Positions 28,270 through 35,818 of a DNA stretch of 54,901 nucleotides are shown here, in pieces. The DNA lies in contig CALECM010000094.1 in the NCBI GenBank assembly GCA_937949745.1, positions 1-54,901 of the forward strand, given 5' to 3'. A model generated the notes under the pieces. The model saw nothing but the letters and a program-made list of their open reading frames with translations. It was not told where the DNA came from and searched no databases. This DNA is from an uncultured Bacteroidales bacterium. GTDB taxonomy: Bacteria; Bacteroidota; Bacteroidia; Bacteroidales; WCHB1-69. The position numbers were made by a program, and so were the translations under genes. Each line of letters starts with the position of its first letter. The stretch's first letter is position 1.

Positions 28270-29079
28270 TTATTGTTGGAATTTGTTATCGATGAATGTA
28301 ATTTCAAGGGCATGCTGCCTCCGGTTTTCTTCAGCCGGAACCTGCATATAATTGCCGTACAGATTGGTCAGATATTGGTCCGGATCAGCCGGTACCATGA
28401 ATTCGTGGCCTTCGAAGGTGAGGGACTTTAACGGGAAAATATGATCGCTGTTTAACTGGAATTGCCTCGGAAAAGGCAGTTTTATCCCGTAACTGTAAAT
28501 CATTTTACCGGAGAATAACGGATTGATCGTTCTTAAAAAATATAAAGCACCATATACGAACGGGCTCATTAAGTAAGCAACCGGCATTTCCCATTTATTG
28601 CCGTCGTAATGGCGGAGCCTGTTGAACGTGCGGGTATATAAAAAGTCCAGCATCTTTTTAGAAGAAACATGTCCCGGTTCAACCGGAAAGATATCAATAA
28701 AAATTCCTCTTTGCATTGATTTCCCGTTCCATCCGGGCTCACTGAAAACCGAATATTTATCCCTGACTTTTGCAAATTTGGCTTTATAGTATTTGTCGGT
28801 GGCATGAGTCTGGACAAACAGCCAGTCCGGCAACTCTTTCTTTAAAATCTCACAAAGTCTTTTGTAATCTTTTCTCCGGACTGAAATATCCAGGTCATCA
28901 TCCCAGGGTATAAAACCCTGGTGTCTTACCGCACCCAGTAAAGTTCCGAAGTCCAGCCAGTATTCGATGCCGTGTTTTTTACACACTTTATCGACTTCCA
29001 CCAGGATTTCCAACATTTTAAGCTGTGCTTTCCGTAATATGGTTCCTTCTCCGTTATATTTTGAAAAATCTTCTTCCAT
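28270..29079 (-). CDS. LicD-family phosphotransferase
   Basis: The 269-residue product shows the full LicD signature: KHGIEYWLDFGTLLGAVRHQGFIPWDDDLDISV (35-67), with the acidic DDDLD metal site, followed by the RRKDYKRL block and GIFIDIFPV near residue 126. It is closer to classical LicD than the shorter protein at 24247-24942. LicD-type enzymes transfer phosphocholine or other CDP-linked groups to surface sugars. No choline kinase or licC-like gene is present in the operon, but a CDP-ribitol-type synthase is, which favours ribitol phosphate or a related group as the cargo. Confidence 0.88.
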   Translation of the reverse strand: MEEDFSKYNGEGTILRKAQLKMLEILVEVDKVCKKHGIEYWLDFGTLLGAVRHQGFIPWDDDLDISVRRKDYKRLCEILKKELPDWLFVQTHATDKYYKAKFAKVRDKYSVFSEPGWNGKSMQRGIFIDIFPVEPGHVSSKKMLDFLYTRTFNRLRHYDGNKWEMPVAYLMSPFVYGALYFLRTINPLFSGKMIYSYGIKLPFPRQFQLNSDHIFPLKSLTFEGHEFMVPADPDQYLTNLYGNYMQVPAEENRRQHALEITFIDNKFQQ

Positions 29080-29089
29080 AACAGAGACT

Positions 29090-29716
29090 TTATTTTTGAG
29101 CGATTATCCGGATAAAGGTCTCATTAGCGCCTCCGAAAGGAGCGAAATCCTTTTCTTCAGCGGCAAATTTAATCTCAAAGCCCAGCTCTTTGAGGTAGCC
29201 GCATAAATGATCGAAGTTCAGGAAACGTCTGTAATGGTCGTTGTAGATATAGGCGTCTTCTTCACCGTTTACTTTTTCGCCTTTTTTGTAGATTTCATTT
29301 TTTTGTCCCCTGACCTCAATGCACAAACAGCCTTCCGGATTCAAATTCCGGTATGCCCATTCCAGACAGCGTCTTTCCTGTTCTTTGGATACGGAATGGA
29401 GCGTGAACCTGGAATATACCAGGTCATAAGAGGAGTGATCGTCCAGCTGGGAGAAATCGGCGGCGAGAAAAGAAATATTCTTTAATTGCGCATATCTTTG
29501 ATTTAAAAAATTAATTTCTTCTTCACATTGGTCAACAGCCACAACATTTAAGTCTTCATTGGCGAAATATATCGCGTCCCTGCCGTTCCCGCATCCGAAT
29601 TCGATCAGCTTTTTATGATGGTCGATAACATTATTTTTAATGTATTTTGCGAAGAGAGAAGGTTTTAATTCTTCATTTTGAGTTTTGTAAAATTCTTCCC
29701 AATAATTTTTATCCAT
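29090..29716 (-). CDS. Class I SAM-dependent methyltransferase, first gene of the glycan operon
   Basis: The 208-residue product begins MDKNYWEEFYKTQN and has motif I LIEFGCGNGRDAIYFA, an acidic residue after strand 2 (VVAVDQCEEE), and SYDLVYSRFTLHSV. The open frame extends to 29767, but a -7 box at 29757-29764 lies inside that extension, so the ATG at 29716 is preferred. Substrate unknown; a role in modifying a CDP-linked group or a glycan end is possible. It is 10 bp upstream of the LicD gene. Confidence 0.82.
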   Translation of the reverse strand: MDKNYWEEFYKTQNEELKPSLFAKYIKNNVIDHHKKLIEFGCGNGRDAIYFANEDLNVVAVDQCEEEINFLNQRYAQLKNISFLAADFSQLDDHSSYDLVYSRFTLHSVSKEQERRCLEWAYRNLNPEGCLCIEVRGQKNEIYKKGEKVNGEEDAYIYNDHYRRFLNFDHLCGYLKELGFEIKFAAEEKDFAPFGGANETFIRIIAQK

Positions 29717-29756
29717 GAATAAAGAAATTTGTCTGCACGATTTGTTAAATGAATCG

Positions 29757-29764
29757 CAAAGATA
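29757..29764 (-). promoter_or_regulatory. Putative -7 box for the eight-gene glycan operon
   Basis: The minus strand reads TATCTTTG, an exact fit to TAnnTTTG, 40 bases upstream of the start at 29716. Gene gaps downstream to 21958 are all 5-38 bp and I saw no internal terminator, so this may drive the whole set. Confidence 0.55.
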
Positions 29765-29888
29765 CAAAAATCAATGAAATTAAGGGATTATGCTTTTATC
29801 TGATTAAATCAGTATTAGGATTGGTTGTATATTCTTAATTCGTCAATTTTTTGAATATATATACTTAATTTTTTTCAGTAATAAAGAA

Positions 29889-30818
29889 TCAGAAGTTCAT
29901 TTTATCTTTTACGATATAATCAGGTCTGCCTTTGGCCTCATCGAACAGGTTTCCGACATACTGACCGAGTACGCCTATGGTGAGTAGTTGTATTCCTCCA
30001 AAGAAAATAATCAGGAAAATAGTACTGGTCCAGCCGGTAGTAAATTGGGCGTCCGTAAATAATTTTACAAATAATGTGACCAGGGCGTATACAAATCCCA
30101 GAATTACGGCGGTGAAACCTGTAACGGTCGCAATTTGCAACGGCTTTTTGGAGAAATAAAAAAGTCCTATCGTGGCGAACCGTATCATTTTTTTCAGCGG
30201 ATATTTGGTTTCTCCGGCGAATCTCTTGTCCCGCGCGTAATAAAAAGGAACCTGTTTGAATCCCATCCAGCTGATCAGTCCCCTGATGTATTTATTACTT
30301 TCCGTAAGTTTATTAAAGTTGTCGATGATCTGCCTGTCTACCAGACGGAAATCTCCGGTATCGACGGGAAATTTTACATCGGACATTTTATTAAGTATCC
30401 GGTAAAAATATTTGGCTGTCAGTAATTTAAATTTACTTTCCCCGACCCTTTTTTTTCTTACCGCGTATACGACACTGGCATTTTCTTTTTCCATCATGGC
30501 CAGCATGTCCGGGATCACCTCCGGCGGATCCTGAAGATCGGAATCGATAATTACCGCCGCATCTCCCGTACAGTAATTCATTCCGGCCGTAACGGCATTC
30601 TGGTGGCCGAAGTTCCTGGAAAAGTTAATAACTTTCACCCGGGCATCGGCTTCAGCCATACCGGCTAAAATAAGGTAGGTATTATCCGCGCTTCCGTCAT
30701 TGATAAAGATCAATTCATGGTCATAAGAAATGGTGTCCATAACCGATTTCAGACGCTTATAAGTCTCTTCGATTACTAATTCTTCGTTGTAGCAGGGAAT
30801 GATAATGGATAATAACAT
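29889..30818 (-). CDS. Polyprenyl-phosphate glycosyltransferase, GT2 (GtrB-like)
   Basis: The 309-residue protein has an N-terminal GT-A domain (IIIPCYNEE at 5-13, FINDGSADNT, and IIDSDLQDPPE with the DxD at 92-94) and two C-terminal membrane helices (about 228-252 and 262-288). This matches GtrB/DPM1-like enzymes that move a sugar from a nucleotide donor onto undecaprenyl or dolichyl phosphate, producing a lipid-linked donor for use outside the cytoplasm. It could serve a GT-C enzyme such as the YfhO-like protein. It has its own promoter and a long leader of about 170 bases. Confidence 0.9.
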   Translation of the reverse strand: MLLSIIIPCYNEELVIEETYKRLKSVMDTISYDHELIFINDGSADNTYLILAGMAEADARVKVINFSRNFGHQNAVTAGMNYCTGDAAVIIDSDLQDPPEVIPDMLAMMEKENASVVYAVRKKRVGESKFKLLTAKYFYRILNKMSDVKFPVDTGDFRLVDRQIIDNFNKLTESNKYIRGLISWMGFKQVPFYYARDKRFAGETKYPLKKMIRFATIGLFYFSKKPLQIATVTGFTAVILGFVYALVTLFVKLFTDAQFTTGWTSTIFLIIFFGGIQLLTIGVLGQYVGNLFDEAKGRPDYIVKDKMNF

Positions 30819-30995
30819 AGTGGGTATTTGTAAATATATTGCTAATTTTTGCCCGCTCCGGGTTTATTGCCGAATAATTTCATCATGGTCGTTTCAGTTA
30901 AATTGTAAAGATATTTACCGCTTTACCCAACTTTTGCATATTTACCGTATAAATTTCCGGATAATATCCTTGACTGTCTGATTAAACTATCAGTG

Positions 30996-31026
30996 CAAAA
31001 ATAGCAGTTTTTTCCACTTAAACAAT
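30996..31026 (-). promoter_or_regulatory. Putative -33/-7 promoter upstream of the GtrB-like gene
   Basis: The minus strand has ATTG (31023-31026), a 19-bp spacer, then TATTTTTG (30996-31003). This fits the Bacteroidota pattern TTTG-N19-21-TAnnTTTG better than any other site in the window. The leader to the start codon would be about 170 bases. Confidence 0.55.
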
Positions 31027-31078
31027 CCGGTATCAAAAATATATCTGTGTAAATAAAGGATTCGCTATAGTTTATGAA

Positions 31079-31816
31079 TTACCACAAATAAAACGGACGG
31101 GTGATATCCTGATATTTTACCGTAAAATCAAGTTTTTCATCACGTATACAAATATCTTCCCTGCCGAGAACTGATGTCGGTCGTTTCGTATAACAAGATA
31201 TCATACGACTCATTTTCCCGGGATACGCATAAATATCCCATTGATAAGCCGGGAATAATTTGCCGGCGGTGAGATTTTGGAATTTTTCTTGTGTCTCGGG
31301 AGGTAGAATAAGATAACATTGGCCATTGTCGGTAAGCAGTTGATAAATTCCCCTGTATAAATCGTGCAGGGAAAGGTTTTCGTCGCCATGCTTGCTCTTA
31401 CGATTTCTTGATTCCGCAGGTTTAAGGGAATTGTGGAAATAAGGAGGATTAGATACGATGAGGTCATAGCCGGCATTGTGGTTGGCGGCGAAATTCTGTA
31501 AACTATCTTCCAGAAATTCCATCTGCATGTTCCTGTAGTGTGGAAACATCTCTTTATTTGCGTTGGCTTCAAGTATGGAGTCCCGGTCGATATCGATCCC
31601 GGTAATCCGGATGTCCGGGCCGGTTTCCGGATGTTTTTTATGGGTGTTCCCGATCCTGTAAGCCAGGCAAAACGCAATGACCCCGCAGCCACATCCGATA
31701 TCCAATACCGACTGAAGATTTTCCATCGGAATAACGGAAGCAAGCAGAATGCTGTCGGTGCCTATTTTTAAGGAGCTGTTGTCGTGATATAATGAAAATC
31801 CCCTGAAGTGGAACAT
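31079..31816 (-). CDS. trmN6: tRNA1(Val) A37 N6-methyltransferase-like protein
   Basis: The 245-residue product matches YfiC/TrmN6, which methylates N6 of adenosine 37 in tRNA1(Val). It begins with the family pattern FHFRGFSLYHDNSSLKIGTDSILLAS, then motif I VLDIGCGCGVIAFCLA (37-52) and the amino-methyltransferase motif NPPY (123-126), followed by the RNRKSKHGDENLSLHDL block. It is 7 bp downstream of rimM and so shares the transcript of a translation-linked operon. A paralogous substrate cannot be excluded. Confidence 0.87.
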   Translation of the reverse strand: MFHFRGFSLYHDNSSLKIGTDSILLASVIPMENLQSVLDIGCGCGVIAFCLAYRIGNTHKKHPETGPDIRITGIDIDRDSILEANANKEMFPHYRNMQMEFLEDSLQNFAANHNAGYDLIVSNPPYFHNSLKPAESRNRKSKHGDENLSLHDLYRGIYQLLTDNGQCYLILPPETQEKFQNLTAGKLFPAYQWDIYAYPGKMSRMISCYTKRPTSVLGREDICIRDEKLDFTVKYQDITRPFYLW

Positions 31817-31823
31817 GGATACG

Positions 31824-32345
31824 TCAACCTATATAAATATCGATCAATCCTTCCGGAGCCTTAATATAAAGGATGCGTTTCTCCCGGTCTACTTTGTCCA
31901 GATATTCGTCCACGGCAGGCATCAGGATCTCTTTATCGCCATATTCGATCTGCATGATCGGTTGTCTGCTTATTTCAATAAAATCCCTGCATATCCCGAT
32001 ATCTCCTTTTTCCTCATCGATAACTTTAAAGCCGATCACTTCGTGGAAATAGAACTGATTACCGGTTAAGGGCGGCAACATTTCCAACGGCAGGTATAAT
32101 TCGCATTTGATCAGGGATTTTGCTTCCTGAGGATCGATATCTTTGAATTTGATAATGGCGGTATTATTATTTTTATAGATAAAATCCTCAATGATATAAG
32201 GAATCATCTCCCCGTCAATATCAACGAAAACCGCATCAAGGTTTTGATATTTTTCCGGTTGGTCGGTATCCAGGTAGATGAATAACTGTCCTTTAAATCC
32301 GAAAGGTTTGGTGATGAGTCCAAGGTAATAGAAATCGCTCTTCAT
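31824..32345 (-). CDS. rimM: Ribosome maturation factor RimM
   Basis: RimM assists maturation of the head of the 30S subunit and binds protein S19. The 173-residue product has the N-terminal beta-barrel domain (YLGLITKPFGFKGQLFIYLDT) and the C-terminal PRC-barrel with YFHEVIGFKVIDEEKGDIG, then the LMPAVDEYLDKVDREKRILYIKAPEGLIDIY ending typical of the family. It follows rpsP as in many bacteria, but trmD and rplS are not next to it. A hairpin with a T-run lies 20 bases before its start. Confidence 0.93.
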   Translation of the reverse strand: MKSDFYYLGLITKPFGFKGQLFIYLDTDQPEKYQNLDAVFVDIDGEMIPYIIEDFIYKNNNTAIIKFKDIDPQEAKSLIKCELYLPLEMLPPLTGNQFYFHEVIGFKVIDEEKGDIGICRDFIEISRQPIMQIEYGDKEILMPAVDEYLDKVDREKRILYIKAPEGLIDIYIG

Positions 32346-32365
32346 CCGGCATAATATTTATTTAT

Positions 32366-32393
32366 AAAAAAAGCCGTAAGGATATTACGGCTT
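32366..32393 (-). terminator. Intrinsic terminator or attenuator between rpsP and rimM
   Basis: A perfect 9-bp stem, AAGCCGTAA (32371-32379) with TTACGGCTT (32385-32393) and a five-base loop, is followed on the minus strand by seven T (32366-32372). This fits a Rho-independent terminator for rpsP. Because rimM starts only 20 bases later with no -7 box in between, partial read-through is likely needed for rimM and trmN6. Confidence 0.75.
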
Positions 32394-32417
32394 GTATATT
32401 GTTTATGATCGGTGTAT

Positions 32418-33062
32418 TTATTCAGCCGGAGTTTCAGTTGTTTCTTCCGCCGGGGTTTCCGTAGTTTCTTCGGCAGTAGGTTCTTCAACGGGAACATCGT
32501 GGGGAGTTTCGTTTTCAGCCGGTTCAACAGTAGTAGGATCTGAAATCTCTTCTGCATTCTCAACCTCGTTCTGTGATTCATTTTCAGCCTGTTTAGCCGC
32601 TTCCTGGGCATATTTAGCCGCTACTTTTGCGGAAATAGCTTCTTTAACCTTAGTTTCGGCTTCCATACGTTTCTTTATTTCACCTCTTTGTTTGTCAGCC
32701 AACTCCCTTTTCATATTGCTCACTTTGGATTCTTTGTCCTGTTTCCAGGCGTCGAATTTGCGTTCCGCATCGATTTCGGTAAGAGCACCTTTTGCAATAC
32801 CGCCTTTAAGATGTTTCATTAAATAAACGCCTTCTTTTCTGAGAATCGAACGGGCGGTATCCGAAGGAGAAGCACCGGTTTCAACCCAATACAATGCCCT
32901 GTCAAAATCAATGTTAATAGTTGCAGGATTGGTCAATGGATTGTAAATTCCGATTTTCTCGATAAAACGTCCGTCACGTGGTGCACGACCATCCGCAATT
33001 ACAATGTGATAGAAAGGTTGATTTTTCTTACCACGTCTTTGTAATCTGATTCTTGTTGCCAT
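32418..33062 (-). CDS. rpsP: Small ribosomal subunit protein bS16 with long acidic tail
   Basis: The first 80-90 residues are a standard bS16 (MATRIRLQRRGKKNQPFYHIV, then GRFIEKIGIYNPL). The remaining 125 or so residues are an extension: a charged helical part (KRELADKQRGEIKKRMEAETK, about 130-150), an Ala/Glu-rich part, and a Glu/Thr/Pro-rich end with the 8-residue unit AEETTETP repeated in tandem. Long S16 tails are known in Bacteroidota. Function of the tail is not known. A promoter box lies 37 bases upstream. Confidence 0.95.
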   Translation of the reverse strand: MATRIRLQRRGKKNQPFYHIVIADGRAPRDGRFIEKIGIYNPLTNPATINIDFDRALYWVETGASPSDTARSILRKEGVYLMKHLKGGIAKGALTEIDAERKFDAWKQDKESKVSNMKRELADKQRGEIKKRMEAETKVKEAISAKVAAKYAQEAAKQAENESQNEVENAEEISDPTTVEPAENETPHDVPVEEPTAEETTETPAEETTETPAE

Positions 33063-33098
33063 AATAATTTATGTTTTTGAATATAAAAATTAAGAGTG

Positions 33099-33106
33099 CA
33101 AAAGTA
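33099..33106 (-). promoter_or_regulatory. Putative -7 box for rpsP
   Basis: The minus strand reads TACTTTTG, matching TAnnTTTG, 36 bases before the rpsP start codon. Confidence 0.5.
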
Positions 33107-33226
33107 ATAAAAAAAAGATTATCATGATATAGGATGAAATCTTTTATTATAATATTGATTTTAAATATATTCACGCAAAAATATTGCACTCTTTTCCGAA
33201 ATGGATGTTTTCTATGAATTTTTTTG

Positions 33227-33234
33227 TATTTTTG
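33227..33234 (+). promoter_or_regulatory. Putative -7 box for tRNA-Arg
   Basis: TATTTTTG matches TAnnTTTG, with 17 bases to the first base of the tRNA. The tRNA-Gln gene has the same arrangement with 19 bases, which supports both calls. Confidence 0.6.
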
Positions 33235-33251
33235 CCACCACAAATTGTGAT

Positions 33252-33325
33252 GGCCCCGTAGCTCAACTGAATAGAGTATTTGACTACGGATCAAAAGGTT
33301 CCAGGTTTGAATCCTGGCGGGGTCA
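33252..33325 (+). tRNA. tRNA-Arg (anticodon ACG)
   Basis: The 74-base cloverleaf folds completely by eye. Acceptor GGCCCCG pairs with CGGGGTC (one G-T pair), D stem GCTC with GAGT, anticodon stem TTTGA with TCAAA around the loop CTACGGA (anticodon ACG at 33286-33288), variable loop AGGTT, T stem CCAGG with CCTGG. The discriminator is A and the CCA end is not encoded. The D loop has A at position 19 and the T loop has T at position 56, a paired change from the near-universal G19-C56. It is flanked by its own promoter box and a terminator. Confidence 0.95.
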
Positions 33326-33327
33326 CG

Positions 33328-33357
33328 AAAAGGATGCCAAAAAGCATCCTTTTTTAT
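33328..33357 (+). terminator. Intrinsic terminator of tRNA-Arg
   Basis: A 10-bp stem AAAAGGATGC/GCATCCTTTT (33328-33337 and 33344-33353) with a six-base loop leads into a T-rich end. It starts 2 bases after the tRNA. Confidence 0.85.
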
Positions 33358-33649
33358 TATTACGGGAAGCCATTGAATATAATTCGCAATTAATTGTGAT
33401 ATAGTAGAATAAAGGATTCTTATTTGAAAATGTTTCATATTGCATCCTAATCAATTCATTATCAGTTTTTTATGTAAAATATTTTTATGTCGACTTTCCC
33501 ATGGAAGAATTGTCCTGACGTTTTATAATGTTATAAATACTGATTATTAGCTATTTAAAATAGTAAAAACCACAACTGTTATTGAACCAAAGCTACAGTG
33601 CATTGTTAAAATTATGATAAATTTTAATAATCATAAAAATTTTTTAACA
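33358..33649 (+). other. A/T-rich intergenic region before a small Ser/Thr/Lys-rich protein
   Basis: This 292-bp stretch has no credible gene. Near its right end is a 7-bp inverted repeat, TTATGAT (33612-33618) and ATCATAA (33630-33636), with an 11-base spacer, just before the start codon at 33650; it could be an operator or a weak leader hairpin. I found no exact TAnnTTTG box here. Confidence 0.35.
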
Positions 33650-33847
33650 ATGAAAAAAGAAACTTCTAAAGGAACTTCTAAGACAGTTTCCGAACAAAAA
33701 GGAAAAAGTACTTCCTCTAAGAACAGTACAACCCAAAGTTCGAACCAGAGAATGGATGAACCTACTGCAACAGGCCGTGGAAAATCGACTTCCAGCCGCA
33801 GTACTTCCTCTTCTACCCAAAGTAAAAAAGGAAGCAGTAGCAAATAA
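33650..33847 (+). CDS. Small Ser/Thr/Lys-rich low-complexity protein
   Basis: The 65-residue product is composed largely of Ser, Thr, Lys, Gln and Gly, with repeated GKSTSS-like blocks (GKSTSSKNS near residue 17, GKSTSSRST near 44). It has no hydrophobic segment and should be disordered and strongly basic. The ATG at 33650 is preceded by an A/T-rich leader, and a strong terminator follows 34 bp after the stop, which supports a real gene. It could bind nucleic acid or be a stress-related small protein; I do not recognise a family. Confidence 0.6.
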   Translation: MKKETSKGTSKTVSEQKGKSTSSKNSTTQSSNQRMDEPTATGRGKSTSSRSTSSSTQSKKGSSSK

Positions 33848-33881
33848 TTGGGAAAATATTTCTTTTTATAGTCAAAATGAG

Positions 33882-33912
33882 CGGATTTTCAGTATTGAAA
33901 ATCCGTTTTTTT
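33882..33912 (+). terminator. Intrinsic terminator after the small Ser/Thr/Lys-rich gene
   Basis: A perfect 10-bp stem CGGATTTTCA/TGAAAATCCG (33882-33891, 33896-33905) with loop GTAT is followed by seven T. It also separates this gene from the convergent dehydratase gene ending at 33916. Confidence 0.85.
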
Positions 33913-33915
33913 ATT

Positions 33916-35802
33916 TTAGGAGATACCGGTAAAATCAGGATTCTTACTTTCGAATTCCGGTACGATCTCTTTGATCTTCGCGACTACCGATGAAGGTTCC
34001 TGATCCTTTAATTTGTCCAGTATAGTGATTTCTTCGTTTATTTTATCATAAACATACGTCCTTACCCGGGCGATCATGATCTTATTATGGTCGGTTTTCA
34101 TCGTATTTTCCTGGTTGGCCAGCAACTCTTCATATAATTTCTCTCCCGTTCTCAATCCGGTGAATTCGATCTGGATATCTTTCCCCAGTTCCAGTCCCGA
34201 TAGTTTGATCATTTTGATCGCAAGATCATAAATCCTTACGGATTGTCCCATGTCGAAAATGAAGATCTCGCCTCCTTTACCCATGGCTCCCGCGTTCAAT
34301 ACCAACTGGCACGCTTCGGGAATGGTCATGAAATAACGGGTTACGTCGGGGTGTGTCACCGTAACCGGACCTCCTTCTTCGATCTGTTGCCGGAAAATAG
34401 GAATGACGGAACCATTGGATCCCAGTACATTCCCAAAGCGAGTCGTGATAAATTTGGTGGTTTGCTGGTGGAAATTGAAGGATTGCACATAGATTTCCGC
34501 GATTCGTTTCGTGGCTCCCATAATAGTGGTAGGATTCACGGCTTTATCGGTCGAGACCATAACGAACTTCTTTATGCCGTATTTTACGGCCAGGTCAGCC
34601 ATCTGCCGGGTTCCCAGTACATTGATTTTTATGGCGGCGCCGACATTGGTTTCCATCATGGGTACATGTTTATATGCGGCGGCATGATAGATGAGCGTGG
34701 GTTTATAACGCGCCATAATATCTTCCATCTTTTGCCGGTCCAGGATGTCTACGATCTCAATGTCGATATTTTTTGACCTGTTATACCGGTAACATTCGTT
34801 GGAGAGATAAAAAACAGGTGTTTCCGCATTATCGATCAGGATCAGTTGCTTATAATCGAAACGCATGACCTGCCGTACGATCTCACTGCCGATGGAACCT
34901 GCGGCGCCGGTAATCAGGATGACCTGGTCACGGATGTCTTCATAAACCAAAGATTCGTCGAGCACGATGGGGTCACGCTCAAGTAAATCCTCGATCTTTA
35001 CCTTTTTGATCTGCTTAAAACTCAATTCACCGTTGATCCACCGTGTTACCGGAGGAACCATTAAAACTTTCACACGGTATTGCAAAGCCAGTTCGGTGAC
35101 TTCACTTATTTTTTGGGACGGCAGGTTCTGGATCGCGATGATCAGGAAAGATATCTCATTTTTCCTGAGATAATTTCCTAATTGGCTATAAGCCAAAACA
35201 GGAACACTTTCCAGATTTTTACCTATTTTTTTATGATCCTCCTCGAAAAAAGCCTGTACATTATATTTACTTGCCGTATCCCGGTCCAAAGCCCTTTTTG
35301 TCGTAATTCCGGCTTCGCCCGCGCCGAAAATGATGATATTTTTCTTATTCTTGGAAGGATTGATTCTTTCCAGATATAACATTTTAAAAGCGAACCGGTA
35401 AAATACCATTGCCACCATGGTGATAAAAAATTCCATGATGATCACGGAGGTGGGAACCAGGAAGTGTCCTACCCAAAAATAGGTTATGATATTGATGATA
35501 CCCAGGAATACGGAACCGGAAATGCAGGAAAGAAAAATCCTGAATACATCTTTGGTGTTGGTGAATCTTACGACTATGGTATAGGTTTTGAAAAAATAGA
35601 AAAAGAGCAGCCTTACCACAACGATGGTAAAGGGTATGTACAGGTACTCCAGGGCGGAAAAACCGGCCGGTATGTGGAAATTATCCCGGATGACCAGGGC
35701 GAAGAGCGCCGCGACGAAAACTACCAGCAGGTCAATAATGAGTATGACCCAGGAAGGGAGTATTTTGAGTTTTGTAATAAATTTGGATATTCTGCTACGC
35801 AT
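33916..35802 (-). CDS. Membrane-anchored nucleotide-sugar 4,6-dehydratase (WbpM/CapD-like)
   Basis: The 628-residue protein has four N-terminal membrane helices (within 18-137), a first Rossmann-like domain (NIIIFGAGEAG, 155-165) and a C-terminal SDR dehydratase with TGAAGSIGSE (298-307) and the block STDKAVNPTTIMGATKR (417-433), where Met428 and Lys432 replace the usual YxxxK, as in WbpM. Such enzymes convert UDP-GlcNAc to the 4-keto-6-deoxy sugar, the first step to QuiNAc, FucNAc or bacillosamine-type sugars. It is last in the pdxA-murF/alr-dehydratase set, 16 bp after the MurF-Alr gene. Confidence 0.92.
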   Translation of the reverse strand: MRSRISKFITKLKILPSWVILIIDLLVVFVAALFALVIRDNFHIPAGFSALEYLYIPFTIVVVRLLFFYFFKTYTIVVRFTNTKDVFRIFLSCISGSVFLGIINIITYFWVGHFLVPTSVIIMEFFITMVAMVFYRFAFKMLYLERINPSKNKKNIIIFGAGEAGITTKRALDRDTASKYNVQAFFEEDHKKIGKNLESVPVLAYSQLGNYLRKNEISFLIIAIQNLPSQKISEVTELALQYRVKVLMVPPVTRWINGELSFKQIKKVKIEDLLERDPIVLDESLVYEDIRDQVILITGAAGSIGSEIVRQVMRFDYKQLILIDNAETPVFYLSNECYRYNRSKNIDIEIVDILDRQKMEDIMARYKPTLIYHAAAYKHVPMMETNVGAAIKINVLGTRQMADLAVKYGIKKFVMVSTDKAVNPTTIMGATKRIAEIYVQSFNFHQQTTKFITTRFGNVLGSNGSVIPIFRQQIEEGGPVTVTHPDVTRYFMTIPEACQLVLNAGAMGKGGEIFIFDMGQSVRIYDLAIKMIKLSGLELGKDIQIEFTGLRTGEKLYEELLANQENTMKTDHNKIMIARVRTYVYDKINEEITILDKLKDQEPSSVVAKIKEIVPEFESKNPDFTGIS

Positions 35803-35818
35803 GGTAAGTTTTATTCCG

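Noticed and set aside
29717..29767. Longer start for the first methyltransferase of the glycan operon
   Set aside because: The extension contains the putative promoter box, so it would lie partly upstream of the transcript.
30841..30865. Small CCCG/CGGG hairpin followed by T on the plus strand
   Set aside because: Stem of four pairs and no plus-strand gene ends nearby, so not called as a terminator.
31210..31743. 177-codon frame on the minus strand
   Set aside because: Shifted frame inside trmN6, whose own frame carries all conserved motifs.
32392..32826. 144-codon Ser/Val-rich frame on the plus strand
   Set aside because: It is the complement of the repetitive acidic tail of rpsP; composition explains the open frame.
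33028..33438. 136-codon frame on the minus strand across tRNA-Arg
   Set aside because: It reads antisense through a tRNA and the rpsP promoter region and has no sensible composition.
34243..34776. 177-codon open frame on the plus strand
   Set aside because: Antisense to the conserved dehydratase domain; no independent support.
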